From Acidaminobacter sp. JC074 (lineage in GTDB: Bacteria > Bacillota > Clostridia > Peptostreptococcales > Acidaminobacteraceae), in contig NZ_VANV01000029.1 of NCBI RefSeq assembly GCF_022496765.1, positions 1 through 63,719 on the forward strand: a stretch of DNA of 63,719 nt, in the 5' to 3' direction. This document shows positions 1 to 8,945 of this stretch, piece after piece (the first letter of the stretch is position 1; the number at the start of each line of letters is the position of its first letter). Made by a program: the position numbers and the translations under genes. The notes beneath the pieces are model-generated. The model saw nothing but the letters and a program-made list of their open reading frames with translations, had not been told where the DNA came from and did not search any database.

Positions 1-53
1 TTATAGAAGTTATGTGCACTTTCGAAACAGAATACTCATCACACAAGGAATGC

Positions 54-93
54 TAAAACTAAAAGCGGTTTAAGACTATTAGCCCTAAACCGC
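54..93 (-). terminator. Intrinsic terminator after the P-loop NTPase gene
   Basis: Eight-base-pair stem GCGGTTTA/TAAACCGC (65-72 with 86-93), read on the minus strand and followed by TTTTAGTTTT. It lies downstream of the gene ending at 151. Confidence 0.65.
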
Positions 94-150
94 AATTACA
101 TTTAAATTTGTGAATTACTCTCCACCAACACTATTTGACAAAGAGCCTTT

Positions 151-570
151 TTATTCAGGTTGAAATACGTATTTTTTAAGATCTTCTGATACTTCATCTC
201 CCATATAATTCATACCAATTCTAAATTCGATGTCGAACTTCTTCGCAACATGCTCTAACTTGTTGATGCATGCAAGTGCATCTATTTCATTCATTTCTAC
301 CATATTGTAAAGGCCATCTACGAAGATTGTTTCTATATCATAATCATTTGAAATAATTCCTAGTAAGAAACCAATAAACTCATCTGGCTTTTCGATTGGG
401 AACTCTTCCATGTTTAAAAATCTAATTTCATGTTTCAAATCATAAATATGGCGCTTGTCACTATCAAGATAAACAATGTTTCCAGTAGTTGTCTTCACTT
501 GCTCATTCGCCATTTTAAGTAAATGCTTTGTTTTTCCTGAACCCTCTTTACCTGCTAAAATTTTAACCAT
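151..570 (-). CDS. Small P-loop NTPase of unknown role
   Basis: Encodes 139 residues. The start is the ATG at 570 because AGGAGG sits 8 bases upstream; a longer reading frame to 645 has no such site. The protein begins with a beta strand and a Walker A motif, GKEGSGKT (about residues 6-13), and has a Walker-B-like ETIFVDGL near residue 82. No further domain is visible, so it is a minimal single-domain ATPase. Clostridial proteins of this size are sometimes labelled PilT-like, but nothing here shows a link to pili. It lies downstream of rlmN on the same strand with a 160-base gap, and has its own terminator. The nucleotide-binding fold is solid; the cellular function is unknown. Confidence 0.75.
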   Translation of the reverse strand: MVKILAGKEGSGKTKHLLKMANEQVKTTTGNIVYLDSDKRHIYDLKHEIRFLNMEEFPIEKPDEFIGFLLGIISNDYDIETIFVDGLYNMVEMNEIDALACINKLEHVAKKFDIEFRIGMNYMGDEVSEDLKKYVFQPE

Positions 571-695
571 AGTTATTTCCTCCTTTATATTTGGTAGAAT
601 GAAATTAAAAACGAAATCGTTTTCCTTATATATATTATACGACATTTAAAGTGAATTTCCTTCTAAATTTATGAAATATTCAGAAATTTTAGATT

Positions 696-715
696 GACCC
701 GTTTATCAACGGGCA
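696..715 (-). terminator. Possible weak terminator of rlmN
   Basis: Short stem CCCGTT/AACGGG (698-703 with 708-713) lies 20 bases past the rlmN stop. The downstream T-tract is poor, so function is uncertain. Confidence 0.35.
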
Positions 716-732
716 ATCGACTTGTTAACTCA

Positions 733-1767
733 CTACAAAGTCGTATCAATATGCTTATTTCTTAGTTGACCACAAGCTGCATCAATGTCAGAACCCAGTT
801 CCCTACGGATGGTGGCTTCAATATGATACTTTTTAAGCACAGCTTGAAAAGCCCTTGCATTTTCATTTGAAGTAGCCTTATAATCTTTTTCTTTTACAGG
901 ATTTATGGGTATCAAGTTCACATGACAGTGGATATCTTTTAAAAGTTTACCCAGTTTATGTGCTTCTTCTTCAGAATCATTTTCAGATGCGATAAGTGCA
1001 TATTCAAAAGTAATTCTTCTTCCTGTAAATTTTGTATATTCTTTACAAACATCCAAAAGTTCTTTTATTGGATATGACTTGTTCACTGGCATCAAAGTAG
1101 ACCTTTTTTCATCACTTGTTGCATGTAGTGAGATGGCCAGCGTTAATTGTAACTTCTCTTTTATCAACTCTTTGATCTTAGGCACCAAACCACAGGTAGA
1201 TAGAGTGATGGACCTCATTGAGATATTCAAGCCCTTTGGATGGTTGACAAGTCTTAAGAACTTCATCACATTGTCATAGTTGTCAAGGGGTTCGCCAGAG
1301 CCCATTAAAACAACATTGGATATTCTTTCACCCGTATCAGCTTGAACGGTAAATATCTGGCCTAACATCTCTCCAGCACTTAGTTGCCTTTCTAAACCAT
1401 GTATGGTGGATGCACAGAAAGAACATTTCATACGACAGCCAACTTGAGTAGAAATACAAAGTGTATTACCATGTTTGTATTTCATAAATACACATTCGAT
1501 GACATTGCCATCTTGCAGCTGGAGCAGGTACTTTCTTGTACCATCAGAGCTTGATTTCATGACCTCAACAACTTTCATGTTAGAGATCATGTAATTCTCA
1601 TCTAAACTTGCCTTTAGATTCTTTGGAATATTGTTCATGTCATCAAAAGATGCAACACCTTTATGAATCCATTCAAATATTTGTTTGCCCCTAAAAGCGG
1701 GAATTTTTTCAGTTTTCATGACTTCAACTAATTCATCTAATTCGAAGTCTCTTAAATCTTTTTTCAT
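733..1767 (-). CDS. rlmN: Dual-specificity RNA methyltransferase RlmN
   Basis: A radical-SAM enzyme that methylates C2 of A2503 in 23S rRNA and of A37 in some tRNAs, affecting decoding accuracy. The 344-residue length is normal. The 4Fe-4S motif CRMKCSFC holds Cys111, Cys115 and Cys118, and the C-terminal DIDAACGQL carries the conserved Cys332 that forms the RNA adduct. The SAM-contacting GSGEPLDNY motif is also present. The ATG start has AGAAGG upstream. The gene follows the PilZ gene after a terminator-like hairpin, so it probably has its own transcript. The family is very well conserved and the assignment is secure. Only the extent of its tRNA activity cannot be judged from sequence. Confidence 0.96.
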   Translation of the reverse strand: MKKDLRDFELDELVEVMKTEKIPAFRGKQIFEWIHKGVASFDDMNNIPKNLKASLDENYMISNMKVVEVMKSSSDGTRKYLLQLQDGNVIECVFMKYKHGNTLCISTQVGCRMKCSFCASTIHGLERQLSAGEMLGQIFTVQADTGERISNVVLMGSGEPLDNYDNVMKFLRLVNHPKGLNISMRSITLSTCGLVPKIKELIKEKLQLTLAISLHATSDEKRSTLMPVNKSYPIKELLDVCKEYTKFTGRRITFEYALIASENDSEEEAHKLGKLLKDIHCHVNLIPINPVKEKDYKATSNENARAFQAVLKKYHIEATIRRELGSDIDAACGQLRNKHIDTTL

Positions 1768-1782
1768 AATTTCCTTCTAAAC

Positions 1783-1808
1783 AACAAAAGAGCCGCATAA
1801 AGCAACCC
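1783..1808 (-). terminator. Intrinsic terminator after the PilZ gene
   Basis: Seven-pair stem GGGTTGC/GCGGCTC with a 5-base loop (1790-1808), using three G-U pairs, followed on the minus strand by TTTTGTTG. Confidence 0.5.
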
Positions 1809-2138
1809 TTATTCTTCTAATCCTTCAATTGTGCTCGATAAGATGTCTGCAAGTCCAACAAACTCACATCCATAGTTGTAGCCCTCTTCTTCTTCATTTA
1901 TTCTAATGATTTTCAATACTGTGAAAAAGAATTTCTCATCATCAATTGTGATTTTTGCATTGAAATAAAAATCAAGTGGTAACTCATGTTTGCATGCGAA
2001 TCCCAAACCTGACTTTGAGATGTTTGTTACCTGGAACTCTTCGTTAAGATCCTCAATTTTTACATAATCTTGTTTGTATAATTCTTCGATGTTTAATGTG
2101 ATTTCAAATGGGAATCGTTTATCTTTTCTTCGCTCCAT
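1809..2138 (-). CDS. PilZ-domain c-di-GMP-binding protein
   Basis: Encodes 109 residues. The ATG at 2138 is chosen because AAGAGGTG lies just upstream and the PilZ fold starts there; the frame stays open further upstream without a ribosome site. The two c-di-GMP contacts are visible: the Arg-rich RRKDKR at residues 3-8 and NISKSGLG, the D/N-x-S-x-x-G motif, near residue 43. It has no partner domain, so it is a stand-alone receptor or adaptor. Known relatives change motility or surface properties when they bind c-di-GMP. Its target is unknown. Another PilZ protein and a GGDEF protein lie in the same window. Confidence 0.85.
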   Translation of the reverse strand: MERRKDKRFPFEITLNIEELYKQDYVKIEDLNEEFQVTNISKSGLGFACKHELPLDFYFNAKITIDDEKFFFTVLKIIRINEEEEGYNYGCEFVGLADILSSTIEGLEE

Positions 2139-2208
2139 AGTACACCTCTTTTTCTTTCGTAAATTCATTATAGCATATCGTCTTTTTGTCTTCAATATAA
2201 AAGCCAAT

Positions 2209-2262
2209 TCTTCAAAATAAAACATCACTCAAAATGTATATACCCCATTTTGAGTGATGTTC
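2209..2262 (-). terminator. Strong intrinsic terminator of pyc
   Basis: Long stem AACATCACTCAAAATG paired with its complement (2222-2262), followed on the minus strand by TTTTATTTTG. It starts 7 bases after the pyc stop. Confidence 0.85.
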
Positions 2263-2268
2263 TAACAT

Positions 2269-5200
2269 TTAATTTAATTTAAGAAGAAGTTGTCCCTTTT
2301 CTAATGTGTCACCAGCTTTTACAAAGACTTTGTCAACTTGACCAGCTTCTTTAGCGGTTACCACTGTTTCCATTTTCATGGCTTCAATAATAGCTAAAGT
2401 CTGATCTTTTTCTATCTTATCGCCTTCTGCTACTAAAAGCTTTACTAGATTACCAGGTATAGATGTACCTACGTCTTTAGGATTAGATGGATCCGCTTTT
2501 TCAACTTCTGCAGCCACCTTCTTTTGAGCGTTCTTTTCTGAAATATCGAATACTCTTCTATAACCATCCACTTCATAAGTTAAAGTCCTCTTTCCGTCTT
2601 CACCTAATTTACCAATTTCAAGAAGCTTAATGACCACAACTTTACCAGAACGAATCTTAACCTCACATGTTTCACCTTCTCTTAAGCCATGGAAGAATAC
2701 ATCTGACTCCATGTGTCTGAAAGAACCTTCGTCAATCATCTTTTGACGGTAAGTCTTGTATACCTTAGGATAAAGTGCCGCACTGAGTAAATCCGACTCC
2801 GTTGGCTGATAATCATCTGTTTCGAGGTCACTTCTTAGCTTATCAAAGTCTTCGTCAGGCAGTAGTTCACCAGGACGTGTAGTGATGATTTCTTCATTCT
2901 TTACAATCATCTTCTGAAGAGCCTCTGGGAAACCACCTTGAGGTTGACCCATCATACCTCTAAAGTAAGAAACAATTGAGTCTGGATAAGCTAAATCCTT
3001 GCCTTCAACCAATATATTGTCAGGTGTTAGGTTATTTTGTACCATAAAGATGGCCAAGTCACCAACAGCCTTAGAAGTTGGTGTTACCTTAACGATATCA
3101 CCTAACATATCATTGACCTCTTTAAACATTTGCTTAACTTCGTTGAATCTAGAACCTAAACCAAAACTTTCAACTTGAGGTTTCAAGTTAGAATACTGAC
3201 CGCCAGGGATCTCATAACGGTAGATTTCAGCCGTAGATGATTTTAAATCTGATTCAAACTCTTTGTAGATCGGTCTAACTGCTTGCCAGTAGTTGTCAAT
3301 GGCCTGTAATTTATTCGGATCAAAGCCAGTGTCACGTGATGTATGCTTTAAGGCTTCTACAACTGAGTTTAAGGCTGGTTGACTTGTAAGACCTGACATA
3401 GAGTTCATGGCAGTATCAACAATATCAACACCAGCTTCAGCCGCCAACATTACTGTCGCCACACCATTACCTGTTGTATCATGTGTATGAAGGTGAATCG
3501 GCATGCCTACTTCACGCTTCAGTGTCTTTATAAGCTTATGAGCCGCATATGGCTTTAAAAGTGCAGACATATCCTTGATACCTAAAATATGAGCACCCGT
3601 TTTTTCAATATCTTTTGCCAGATTTACGTAATACTCCAATGAATACTTGTCTCTGTATTCATCTAAGATATCACCCGTATAACAAATACAAGCTTCTGCA
3701 ATCTTATCTTGCTGTTGTACTTCATCAATGGCTACCTTCATGCCCTCTAGCCAGTTAAGTGCATCAAAAATTCTATACACATCGATGCCTCTGTTTGATG
3801 ATTCCTTGATGAATCTTCTGATGACATTGTCCGGATAGTTTTTATAGCCAACACCATTAGAACCTCTGATGAGCATTTGCAACAAGACATTTGGCATCTT
3901 TTGTCTTAAAAGGTCCAGTCTTTCCCATGGTGATTCATTTAAGAAACGGTAAGCCACATCAAAGGTCGCGCCACCCCACATCTCTACTGAGAACAAGTCT
4001 TTGCCATGAACAGCAGTCGCTTTAGCGATCTTCTCCATGTCTCTTGTACGCACTCTTGTCGCCATTAAAGATTGCTGTGCATCACGCATGGTTGTGTCTG
4101 TTAATAAAAGCTTCTTTTGGTCGTGAATCCAATCCACAACACCCTTAGGCCCCTTTTGATCCAGTAACTGCTTGCTACCAAACAGTTCTTTAGGACTTAT
4201 AACCTTTGGTACTTCAGGCACATCGAAGAAAGGCTTCTGACCTTTTGTCTCATTAACCACTTTTTCACTTAAGAACTTAAGTAACTTATACTCGTGATCT
4301 TCAATGCTTTCTATGTTTAAGATGGCAGGGTTATCTGCAATAAAGTTTGTATCACATAAACCATTTTTAAACTTGTCATGGTTAAGTACATTGATTAGAA
4401 AACCAATATTTGTTTTCACACCAGAGATGGTAATTTCATTTAAGGCACGTTTTGACTTTCTAATGGCATCCTCAAAAGTTCTTGCCCATGAGGTACACTT
4501 AACCAGTAAAGAGTCATAATATGGACTGATAATAGAGCCTGTAAAACCATTACCACCATCTAAACGGATACCAAAACCCGAACCCGTTCTGTAAACATTC
4601 ATTTGGCCAGTATCTGGCATAAAGTCATTGTGCGGATCTTCTGTTGTGATTCTACACTGGATGGCATAACCACGTACCTCGATGTTTGATTGCTTGATGT
4701 TTAAAACTTCACTGTCAAGTGCATGACCTTCTGCAATCATAATCTGACTTTGAACCAAGTCGATGCCAGTCACCATTTCTGTCACCGTATGCTCCACCTG
4801 AATTCTTGGGTTCATTTCTATAAAGTAATGTTTGTTGTTCTTATCTACTAAGAACTCAACTGTACCTGCATTTTTATAATTAACAGCACGGCCAATTTTA
4901 ATGGCATCATCACATAAGGCTTTTCTTACATCACCAGGTAGGTTAAGGGCTGGTGTGTATTCAATAACCTTTTGATGTCTTCTTTGAATAGAACAGTCTC
5001 TTTCAAACAAGTGAACCATGTTGCCATGCTCATCACCTAAGATCTGTACTTCTATGTGTCTTGGTGATTCTAAGTACTTTTCAATAAAAATATCATCTGA
5101 ATCAAAGGCCTTTTCAGCTTCTCTTCTTGCAGATTGATATTGGTGGATCAGTTCGTCTGGTGTAGACACAATACGCATACCACGTCCACCGCCACCTGCA

Positions 5201-5688
5201 GATGCCTTAAGCATAACAGGATAGCCACAATATTCTGCAAATTTTACAGCTTCTTCTTCAGTCTTTATGGGCTGCTTAACACCTGGTATTGTTGGTACAC
5301 CAACTTCATTGGCAACAATCTTTGACTGTATCTTATCGCCAACGCGATTCATCATTTCAGCACTTGGCCCAATAAAGATAATGCCTGCATCTTCACATTT
5401 CTTAGAAAAAACAGGATTCTCAGATAAGAAACCATAGCCAGGGTGAATGGCATCTACGCCCTTCTTCTTGGCAATCTTAATAATTTCATCCATGTCCAAG
5501 TAAGCCTGTAAGGGACTCTTGTGTTTGCCTACCAAATAAGCTTCGTCTGCCTTTGTTCTAAAAAGTGCCCCCATGTCTTCTTTAGAATATATTGCAACTG
5601 TTTTTATACCAAGTTCGTGACATGCTCTGAATACACGGATAGCAATTTCCCCACGATTGGCTACCAAAATCTTCTGAATCTTTCTCAT
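2269..5688 (-). CDS. pyc: Pyruvate carboxylase
   Basis: Makes oxaloacetate from pyruvate, bicarbonate and ATP, the anaplerotic feed for amino acids and C4 acids. At 1139 residues this is the full single-chain enzyme: biotin carboxylase with ATP-grasp (about 1-455), carboxyltransferase (about 530-800; note TMRDAQQSL), allosteric linker, and a C-terminal biotin carrier domain with EAMKMET, the biotinylated residue being Lys1105. The ATG start has AGGAG at 6-base spacing. The gene is monocistronic, with a recognisable promoter and strong terminator. In a fermentative anaerobe it would balance carbon between pyruvate and biosynthesis. A sodium-pumping oxaloacetate decarboxylase is excluded by the intact N-terminal biotin carboxylase. 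Confidence 0.97.
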   Translation of the reverse strand: MRKIQKILVANRGEIAIRVFRACHELGIKTVAIYSKEDMGALFRTKADEAYLVGKHKSPLQAYLDMDEIIKIAKKKGVDAIHPGYGFLSENPVFSKKCEDAGIIFIGPSAEMMNRVGDKIQSKIVANEVGVPTIPGVKQPIKTEEEAVKFAEYCGYPVMLKASAGGGGRGMRIVSTPDELIHQYQSARREAEKAFDSDDIFIEKYLESPRHIEVQILGDEHGNMVHLFERDCSIQRRHQKVIEYTPALNLPGDVRKALCDDAIKIGRAVNYKNAGTVEFLVDKNNKHYFIEMNPRIQVEHTVTEMVTGIDLVQSQIMIAEGHALDSEVLNIKQSNIEVRGYAIQCRITTEDPHNDFMPDTGQMNVYRTGSGFGIRLDGGNGFTGSIISPYYDSLLVKCTSWARTFEDAIRKSKRALNEITISGVKTNIGFLINVLNHDKFKNGLCDTNFIADNPAILNIESIEDHEYKLLKFLSEKVVNETKGQKPFFDVPEVPKVISPKELFGSKQLLDQKGPKGVVDWIHDQKKLLLTDTTMRDAQQSLMATRVRTRDMEKIAKATAVHGKDLFSVEMWGGATFDVAYRFLNESPWERLDLLRQKMPNVLLQMLIRGSNGVGYKNYPDNVIRRFIKESSNRGIDVYRIFDALNWLEGMKVAIDEVQQQDKIAEACICYTGDILDEYRDKYSLEYYVNLAKDIEKTGAHILGIKDMSALLKPYAAHKLIKTLKREVGMPIHLHTHDTTGNGVATVMLAAEAGVDIVDTAMNSMSGLTSQPALNSVVEALKHTSRDTGFDPNKLQAIDNYWQAVRPIYKEFESDLKSSTAEIYRYEIPGGQYSNLKPQVESFGLGSRFNEVKQMFKEVNDMLGDIVKVTPTSKAVGDLAIFMVQNNLTPDNILVEGKDLAYPDSIVSYFRGMMGQPQGGFPEALQKMIVKNEEIITTRPGELLPDEDFDKLRSDLETDDYQPTESDLLSAALYPKVYKTYRQKMIDEGSFRHMESDVFFHGLREGETCEVKIRSGKVVVIKLLEIGKLGEDGKRTLTYEVDGYRRVFDISEKNAQKKVAAEVEKADPSNPKDVGTSIPGNLVKLLVAEGDKIEKDQTLAIIEAMKMETVVTAKEAGQVDKVFVKAGDTLEKGQLLLKLN

Positions 5689-5755
5689 AATCTACTCCTC
5701 GAATAATGTCTGTCACAGGAATACACTTTTGCAAGTTATCCTGCATCTTTTGAAT

Positions 5756-5784
5756 ACTATAACAATTTCTTAATTAAAGTGCAA
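5756..5784 (-). promoter_or_regulatory. Promoter of pyc
   Basis: Minus-strand -35 TTGCAC (5779-5784) and -10 TATAGT (5756-5761), separated by 17 bases, lie about 70 bases upstream of the pyc start. Confidence 0.6.
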
Positions 5785-5842
5785 GACTTATTTCATAGGA
5801 AAACGTTTTTGCAAGTAAACTTTATTATACTTTTACACGAAG

Positions 5843-5874
5843 AAAAAAATGACTTGTAATAAGCACTCAAGTCA
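5843..5874 (-). terminator. Second, tandem terminator after queH
   Basis: Stem TGACTTG/CAAGTCA (5850-5856 with 5868-5874), followed on the minus strand by ATTTTTTTC. Confidence 0.7.
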
Positions 5875-5888
5875 CCAAGCCTTTTCAT

Positions 5889-5916
5889 TAAAAAAAGATG
5901 ACTTAATTGTCATCTT
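5889..5916 (-). terminator. First terminator after queH
   Basis: Stem AAGATGAC/GTCATCTT (5895-5916) overlaps the queH stop codon and is followed on the minus strand by a run of T. Confidence 0.7.
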
Positions 5917-6532
5917 GCTTTCTCATAAAGGCTTCTCTTTCCAATTTGGAATAGATACAGCCACAATATTCTTGTCGATATAAATCATTTTCCTTAGACA
6001 GTTCAACTGACCTCTTATAGCCATTTTTCTTTTTAAAGTCCGATAGCAGGTAATTGACACCGTACTTATCACCAATCTTTTGTCCAAGTTCATTTAAAGT
6101 ACTGGCATTCTTCAAAGGACTGATGCTTAGGGTTGTGGTAAAAAAATCCATACCATGGTCACTGGCATAAATCGCTGCCTCATTGAGTCTTAACTCAAAA
6201 CAAGCCCTACATCTCTCACCACCTTCAGGTATGTCTTCTAGACCCTTTACCGCCTGATAGAAGGTCTGTGGTTCATAAGGAACTTTAACAAGTTTGATGT
6301 CTTCTCTCATGGCCGCATTAATTTTAACTTGTTCATTGTATCTCTTTTCAAATTCCTCTTCGTCGATCATATTTGGATTGTAAAACATGACTGTTATCTC
6401 AAAATAATCTTGTAAGTATTCCAGGACATAAGAGCTGCATGGTGCGCAGCAAGAATGAATCAACAATGTCTTTTTTTCACCTTTAAAAGACTTGATGGTA
6501 TTTTCCATCATCTTTTGGTAATTTACCTTCAC
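5903..6532 (-). CDS. queH: Epoxyqueuosine reductase QueH
   Basis: Performs the last step of queuosine biosynthesis, reducing epoxyqueuosine to queuosine in tRNA, as the cobalamin-independent alternative to QueG. It is 209 residues long, typical of the family (formerly DUF208). The metal-binding cysteines are visible: HSCCAPC at residues 26-32, RCRACFELRL near 105, and YCGCIYS near the C-terminus. The start is a GTG that overlaps the TAG stop of the upstream RCC1 gene (TAGTG), with GAGGT 8 bases before it, so the two genes are translationally coupled. No other queuosine genes are nearby. The coupling to an RCC1 protein has no obvious functional logic. Confidence 0.93.
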   Translation of the reverse strand: MKVNYQKMMENTIKSFKGEKKTLLIHSCCAPCSSYVLEYLQDYFEITVMFYNPNMIDEEEFEKRYNEQVKINAAMREDIKLVKVPYEPQTFYQAVKGLEDIPEGGERCRACFELRLNEAAIYASDHGMDFFTTTLSISPLKNASTLNELGQKIGDKYGVNYLLSDFKKKNGYKRSVELSKENDLYRQEYCGCIYSKLEREAFMRKQDDN

Positions 6533-8130
6533 TATTCAAAAACCTCAATTTTTCTAATATTTGAAAACTTCGAACCAAATTCATATATTTGGTCGTCTTC
6601 TGTCAGTGCAAAGCCTTGGTTGGCCGATACAGCTATATCTTTTATATACTTTAAATCATCACATAAGTAAGGCGTTAAGGCATATTCAGCATCCACTGGT
6701 GAATATTGTCCCCATGAATACATATTACCAACTTGGTCCAGTACCAATGTAAAGTCATTACTGCAAACCACTTTAACGATATCTTTAAGACCTGGTACCT
6801 CTCTTGGGAATAAGACTTCAGCTTCACCCTCAAAGCCCAGCTGATGCGCCCTATTGGTCCCACAGCCATATAAGCGACCTTGATTGGAAAGTACCATAGA
6901 AAAGTTCTTGCCTGCTGCAATCATCTTAGCATCTTTATATTGAGTCAGACTAATTTCAGTGGCCTTGCTCTTATAACCAATTCCCAGTTGTCCCTTATCG
7001 TTGTTACCCCAAGCTGTGATGTTACCATCAAAGCCTAAAGCAAGTGCAAAGTCGTAACCTAAGGCTATGCCCTTGACATTCTCTAGATCATTGATACGGG
7101 TTGGTCTGTCAACAAAATGTAGATCATTATAACCTAGACACATATTTTCATTGGCACCATAAGTATAAACATGACCTTCAACGGTTACTGCAGCTGAAAA
7201 ACTATGACCGCAAGCAACTTGTGTAATATTGTCTAGTCCCCAAGTCAGTTTTGGTATTTTAGAATTCACACGAGTCCCATTACCGAGTTGACCAAAATCA
7301 TTTTTTCCTGTTGCAAAGACTTTTTTATCTGCCTTCAAAATCGATGTATGGTTACTGCCGACTGCAATACTTTCAACTTTATCTATTTGAACAATTTTTT
7401 GTAAAGAAACATTGTTATCATTGGTACAGTTACCTAATTGACCAAAACTATTTTCGCCATAAGCGTAAACATCACCATTGTTATGAATGACCATAAGATG
7501 ACCGCCACCAGCTTCAATGGACTTAACACCTTTTACTTCAGCGACAAAGATGTCCACGCTTGTCCACTCTGACCATCTGTAGTGTTTGTCCATAATCTTT
7601 AAACGAACGGTATGAACACCTTCTGTGTCAAAATACTCTTCATCATTTTCCCATTCGACTTCTAAAATCTTATCATCTTCAGCAACAGATTCCTCGTATG
7701 AATACTCAAGTCTTGTTGTCGTCGTAATATTAGACATGGGTTGAATCTTTATTTTAGCAACAGGTTCTATGCCAGACCCTAGTGTAAAAAAGCTCAATTT
7801 CAACTGGTTGTTCTTAAATACAGAATTACCACCAACTTGATCCACGATTTTCTTTGGATCTGCACCCTTAGGTAATTTCTTAACTATTAAAAACTTATCA
7901 TCCATAGACATATCATACCGTTCTAACTTTACTTCAGAACCAGCAGGCATATATTTCTCAAGATTCTCAATACCTTTAGTCAAACCGATGTTTTCATTCC
8001 TAAAGGCCTTGTATGCTTTCTTTATTATTTTATAGTCTTCAAAGACGTCAAAATCATCTTGGCTTTGCATATAAAAAAAGGTGCCAACGCCTGAAATGAC
8101 TAATAATCCCACAGTTAGTAATATCTCCAA
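6532..8130 (-). CDS. Membrane-anchored RCC1-repeat protein
   Basis: About 532 residues. I place the start at the TTG at 8130 because AAAGGGG lies just upstream; a TTG at 8145 is possible but has no ribosome site. The protein opens with one hydrophobic segment (EILLTVGLLVISGVG), then a region of about 180 residues without a recognised fold. From about residue 200 to the end there are tandem RCC1 repeats of about 50 residues, shown by recurring Y/A-x-G-x-N-x-x-G-Q-L-G (GENSFGQLG, GKNDFGQLG, GNNDKGQLG). RCC1 repeats form seven-bladed propellers used for protein or nucleotide binding. No catalytic domain is seen. Probably a single-pass surface or membrane scaffold; the partner is unknown. Confidence 0.85.
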   Translation of the reverse strand: MEILLTVGLLVISGVGTFFYMQSQDDFDVFEDYKIIKKAYKAFRNENIGLTKGIENLEKYMPAGSEVKLERYDMSMDDKFLIVKKLPKGADPKKIVDQVGGNSVFKNNQLKLSFFTLGSGIEPVAKIKIQPMSNITTTTRLEYSYEESVAEDDKILEVEWENDEEYFDTEGVHTVRLKIMDKHYRWSEWTSVDIFVAEVKGVKSIEAGGGHLMVIHNNGDVYAYGENSFGQLGNCTNDNNVSLQKIVQIDKVESIAVGSNHTSILKADKKVFATGKNDFGQLGNGTRVNSKIPKLTWGLDNITQVACGHSFSAAVTVEGHVYTYGANENMCLGYNDLHFVDRPTRINDLENVKGIALGYDFALALGFDGNITAWGNNDKGQLGIGYKSKATEISLTQYKDAKMIAAGKNFSMVLSNQGRLYGCGTNRAHQLGFEGEAEVLFPREVPGLKDIVKVVCSNDFTLVLDQVGNMYSWGQYSPVDAEYALTPYLCDDLKYIKDIAVSANQGFALTEDDQIYEFGSKFSNIRKIEVFE

Positions 8131-8189
8131 AACTTCCCCTTTCAAATCATACTACTATTGTATACAAAATTGGTGCGTTTGAAAAGTGA

Positions 8190-8216
8190 AAAAAGAAAAG
8201 AACCTCAAAGAGGTTC
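8190..8216 (-). terminator. Intrinsic terminator of the carbonic anhydrase gene
   Basis: Stem GAACCTC/GAGGTTC (8200-8216) followed on the minus strand by TTTTCTTTTTTC. Confidence 0.8.
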
Positions 8217-8219
8217 ACT

Positions 8220-8789
8220 TTAAAGTGTCGAAACAAGTCCTGTTTCTAAATCATAATAAGCTGCCACAATTTTAAGCTTCTTATTCTGATATGCCTTAGA
8301 GATAATCTGACCCTGATTCTTCAGATTTTCTACGACAAGTCTTGCATTTTCTTTGGTCACATTATCCTGAAAATCTCCAGACATACCTTTTACTTTTTCA
8401 ACTGCCGGCTTAATGTACTCGATCAAATACTTTAGACTACCAGCCGCCTCTTCTACAGGCATATCGATGGCAGCACCAACAGCACCACAATTGGTATGCG
8501 AAAGTACCATCAGTAAAGGCGTTTCTAAGTTATCTACAGCATATTCTATTGAACCGATAACTGCCTCATCTAAAATGTTACCTGCAACCCTTAATACGAA
8601 TAAATCACCAAGCCCCTGATCAAAGATATGCTCAGGTGGCACCCTTGAATCAGCACAGCCAACAACAATGGCCTTTGGACTTTGACCATATAGGCCTTCT
8701 AATCTTCTTTCCCTGTTAAGCCTAGGAAACTCATTTGAACCAGTGACAAATCTTTCATTGCCCTCTAGTAACTCCTTTAAAACGCTCAT
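8220..8789 (-). CDS. Beta-class carbonic anhydrase
   Basis: Interconverts CO2 and bicarbonate. It has 189 residues from the ATG at 8789, which is preceded by GGGGGAG; the TTG four codons earlier falls inside that ribosome site. Zinc ligands are Cys45, His98 and Cys101 (CADSR and HTNCGA), with the Asp47-Arg49 dyad of the beta class. The protein is cytoplasmic, with no signal peptide. Bicarbonate supply fits the pyruvate carboxylase encoded 2.5 kb away, although the two genes are not co-transcribed. It has its own terminator. Assignment to the class is firm; the physiological role is inferred. Confidence 0.94.
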   Translation of the reverse strand: MSVLKELLEGNERFVTGSNEFPRLNRERRLEGLYGQSPKAIVVGCADSRVPPEHIFDQGLGDLFVLRVAGNILDEAVIGSIEYAVDNLETPLLMVLSHTNCGAVGAAIDMPVEEAAGSLKYLIEYIKPAVEKVKGMSGDFQDNVTKENARLVVENLKNQGQIISKAYQNKKLKIVAAYYDLETGLVSTL

Positions 8790-8902
8790 ATTCTCCCCCA
8801 AAATAATATAGTCTTCCCCATTCTAATGTTAATTGAGCGAAAATTCAAGCATTTTCTTTTTTTACGACATGAAATACTACTAATTTTGTCAAAAAAGATA
8901 GT

Positions 8903-8936
8903 AAAAAATCCCTTGAACCGCTTGGTTCAAGGGATT
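8903..8936 (-). terminator. Intrinsic terminator of fhs
   Basis: Thirteen-pair stem AATCCCTTGAACC with its complement (8907-8936), then TTTTTTA on the minus strand. Confidence 0.88.
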
Positions 8937-8945
8937 GGATTTATA

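Noticed and set aside
1..150. A gene in the first 150 bases
   Set aside because: Only the terminator hairpin at 54-93 is recognisable; no frame of useful length or with a ribosome site was found.
6675..6920. A short minus-strand frame within the RCC1 gene
   Set aside because: It lies in another frame of strongly coding RCC1 repeats and has no ribosome site; coincidental open frame.
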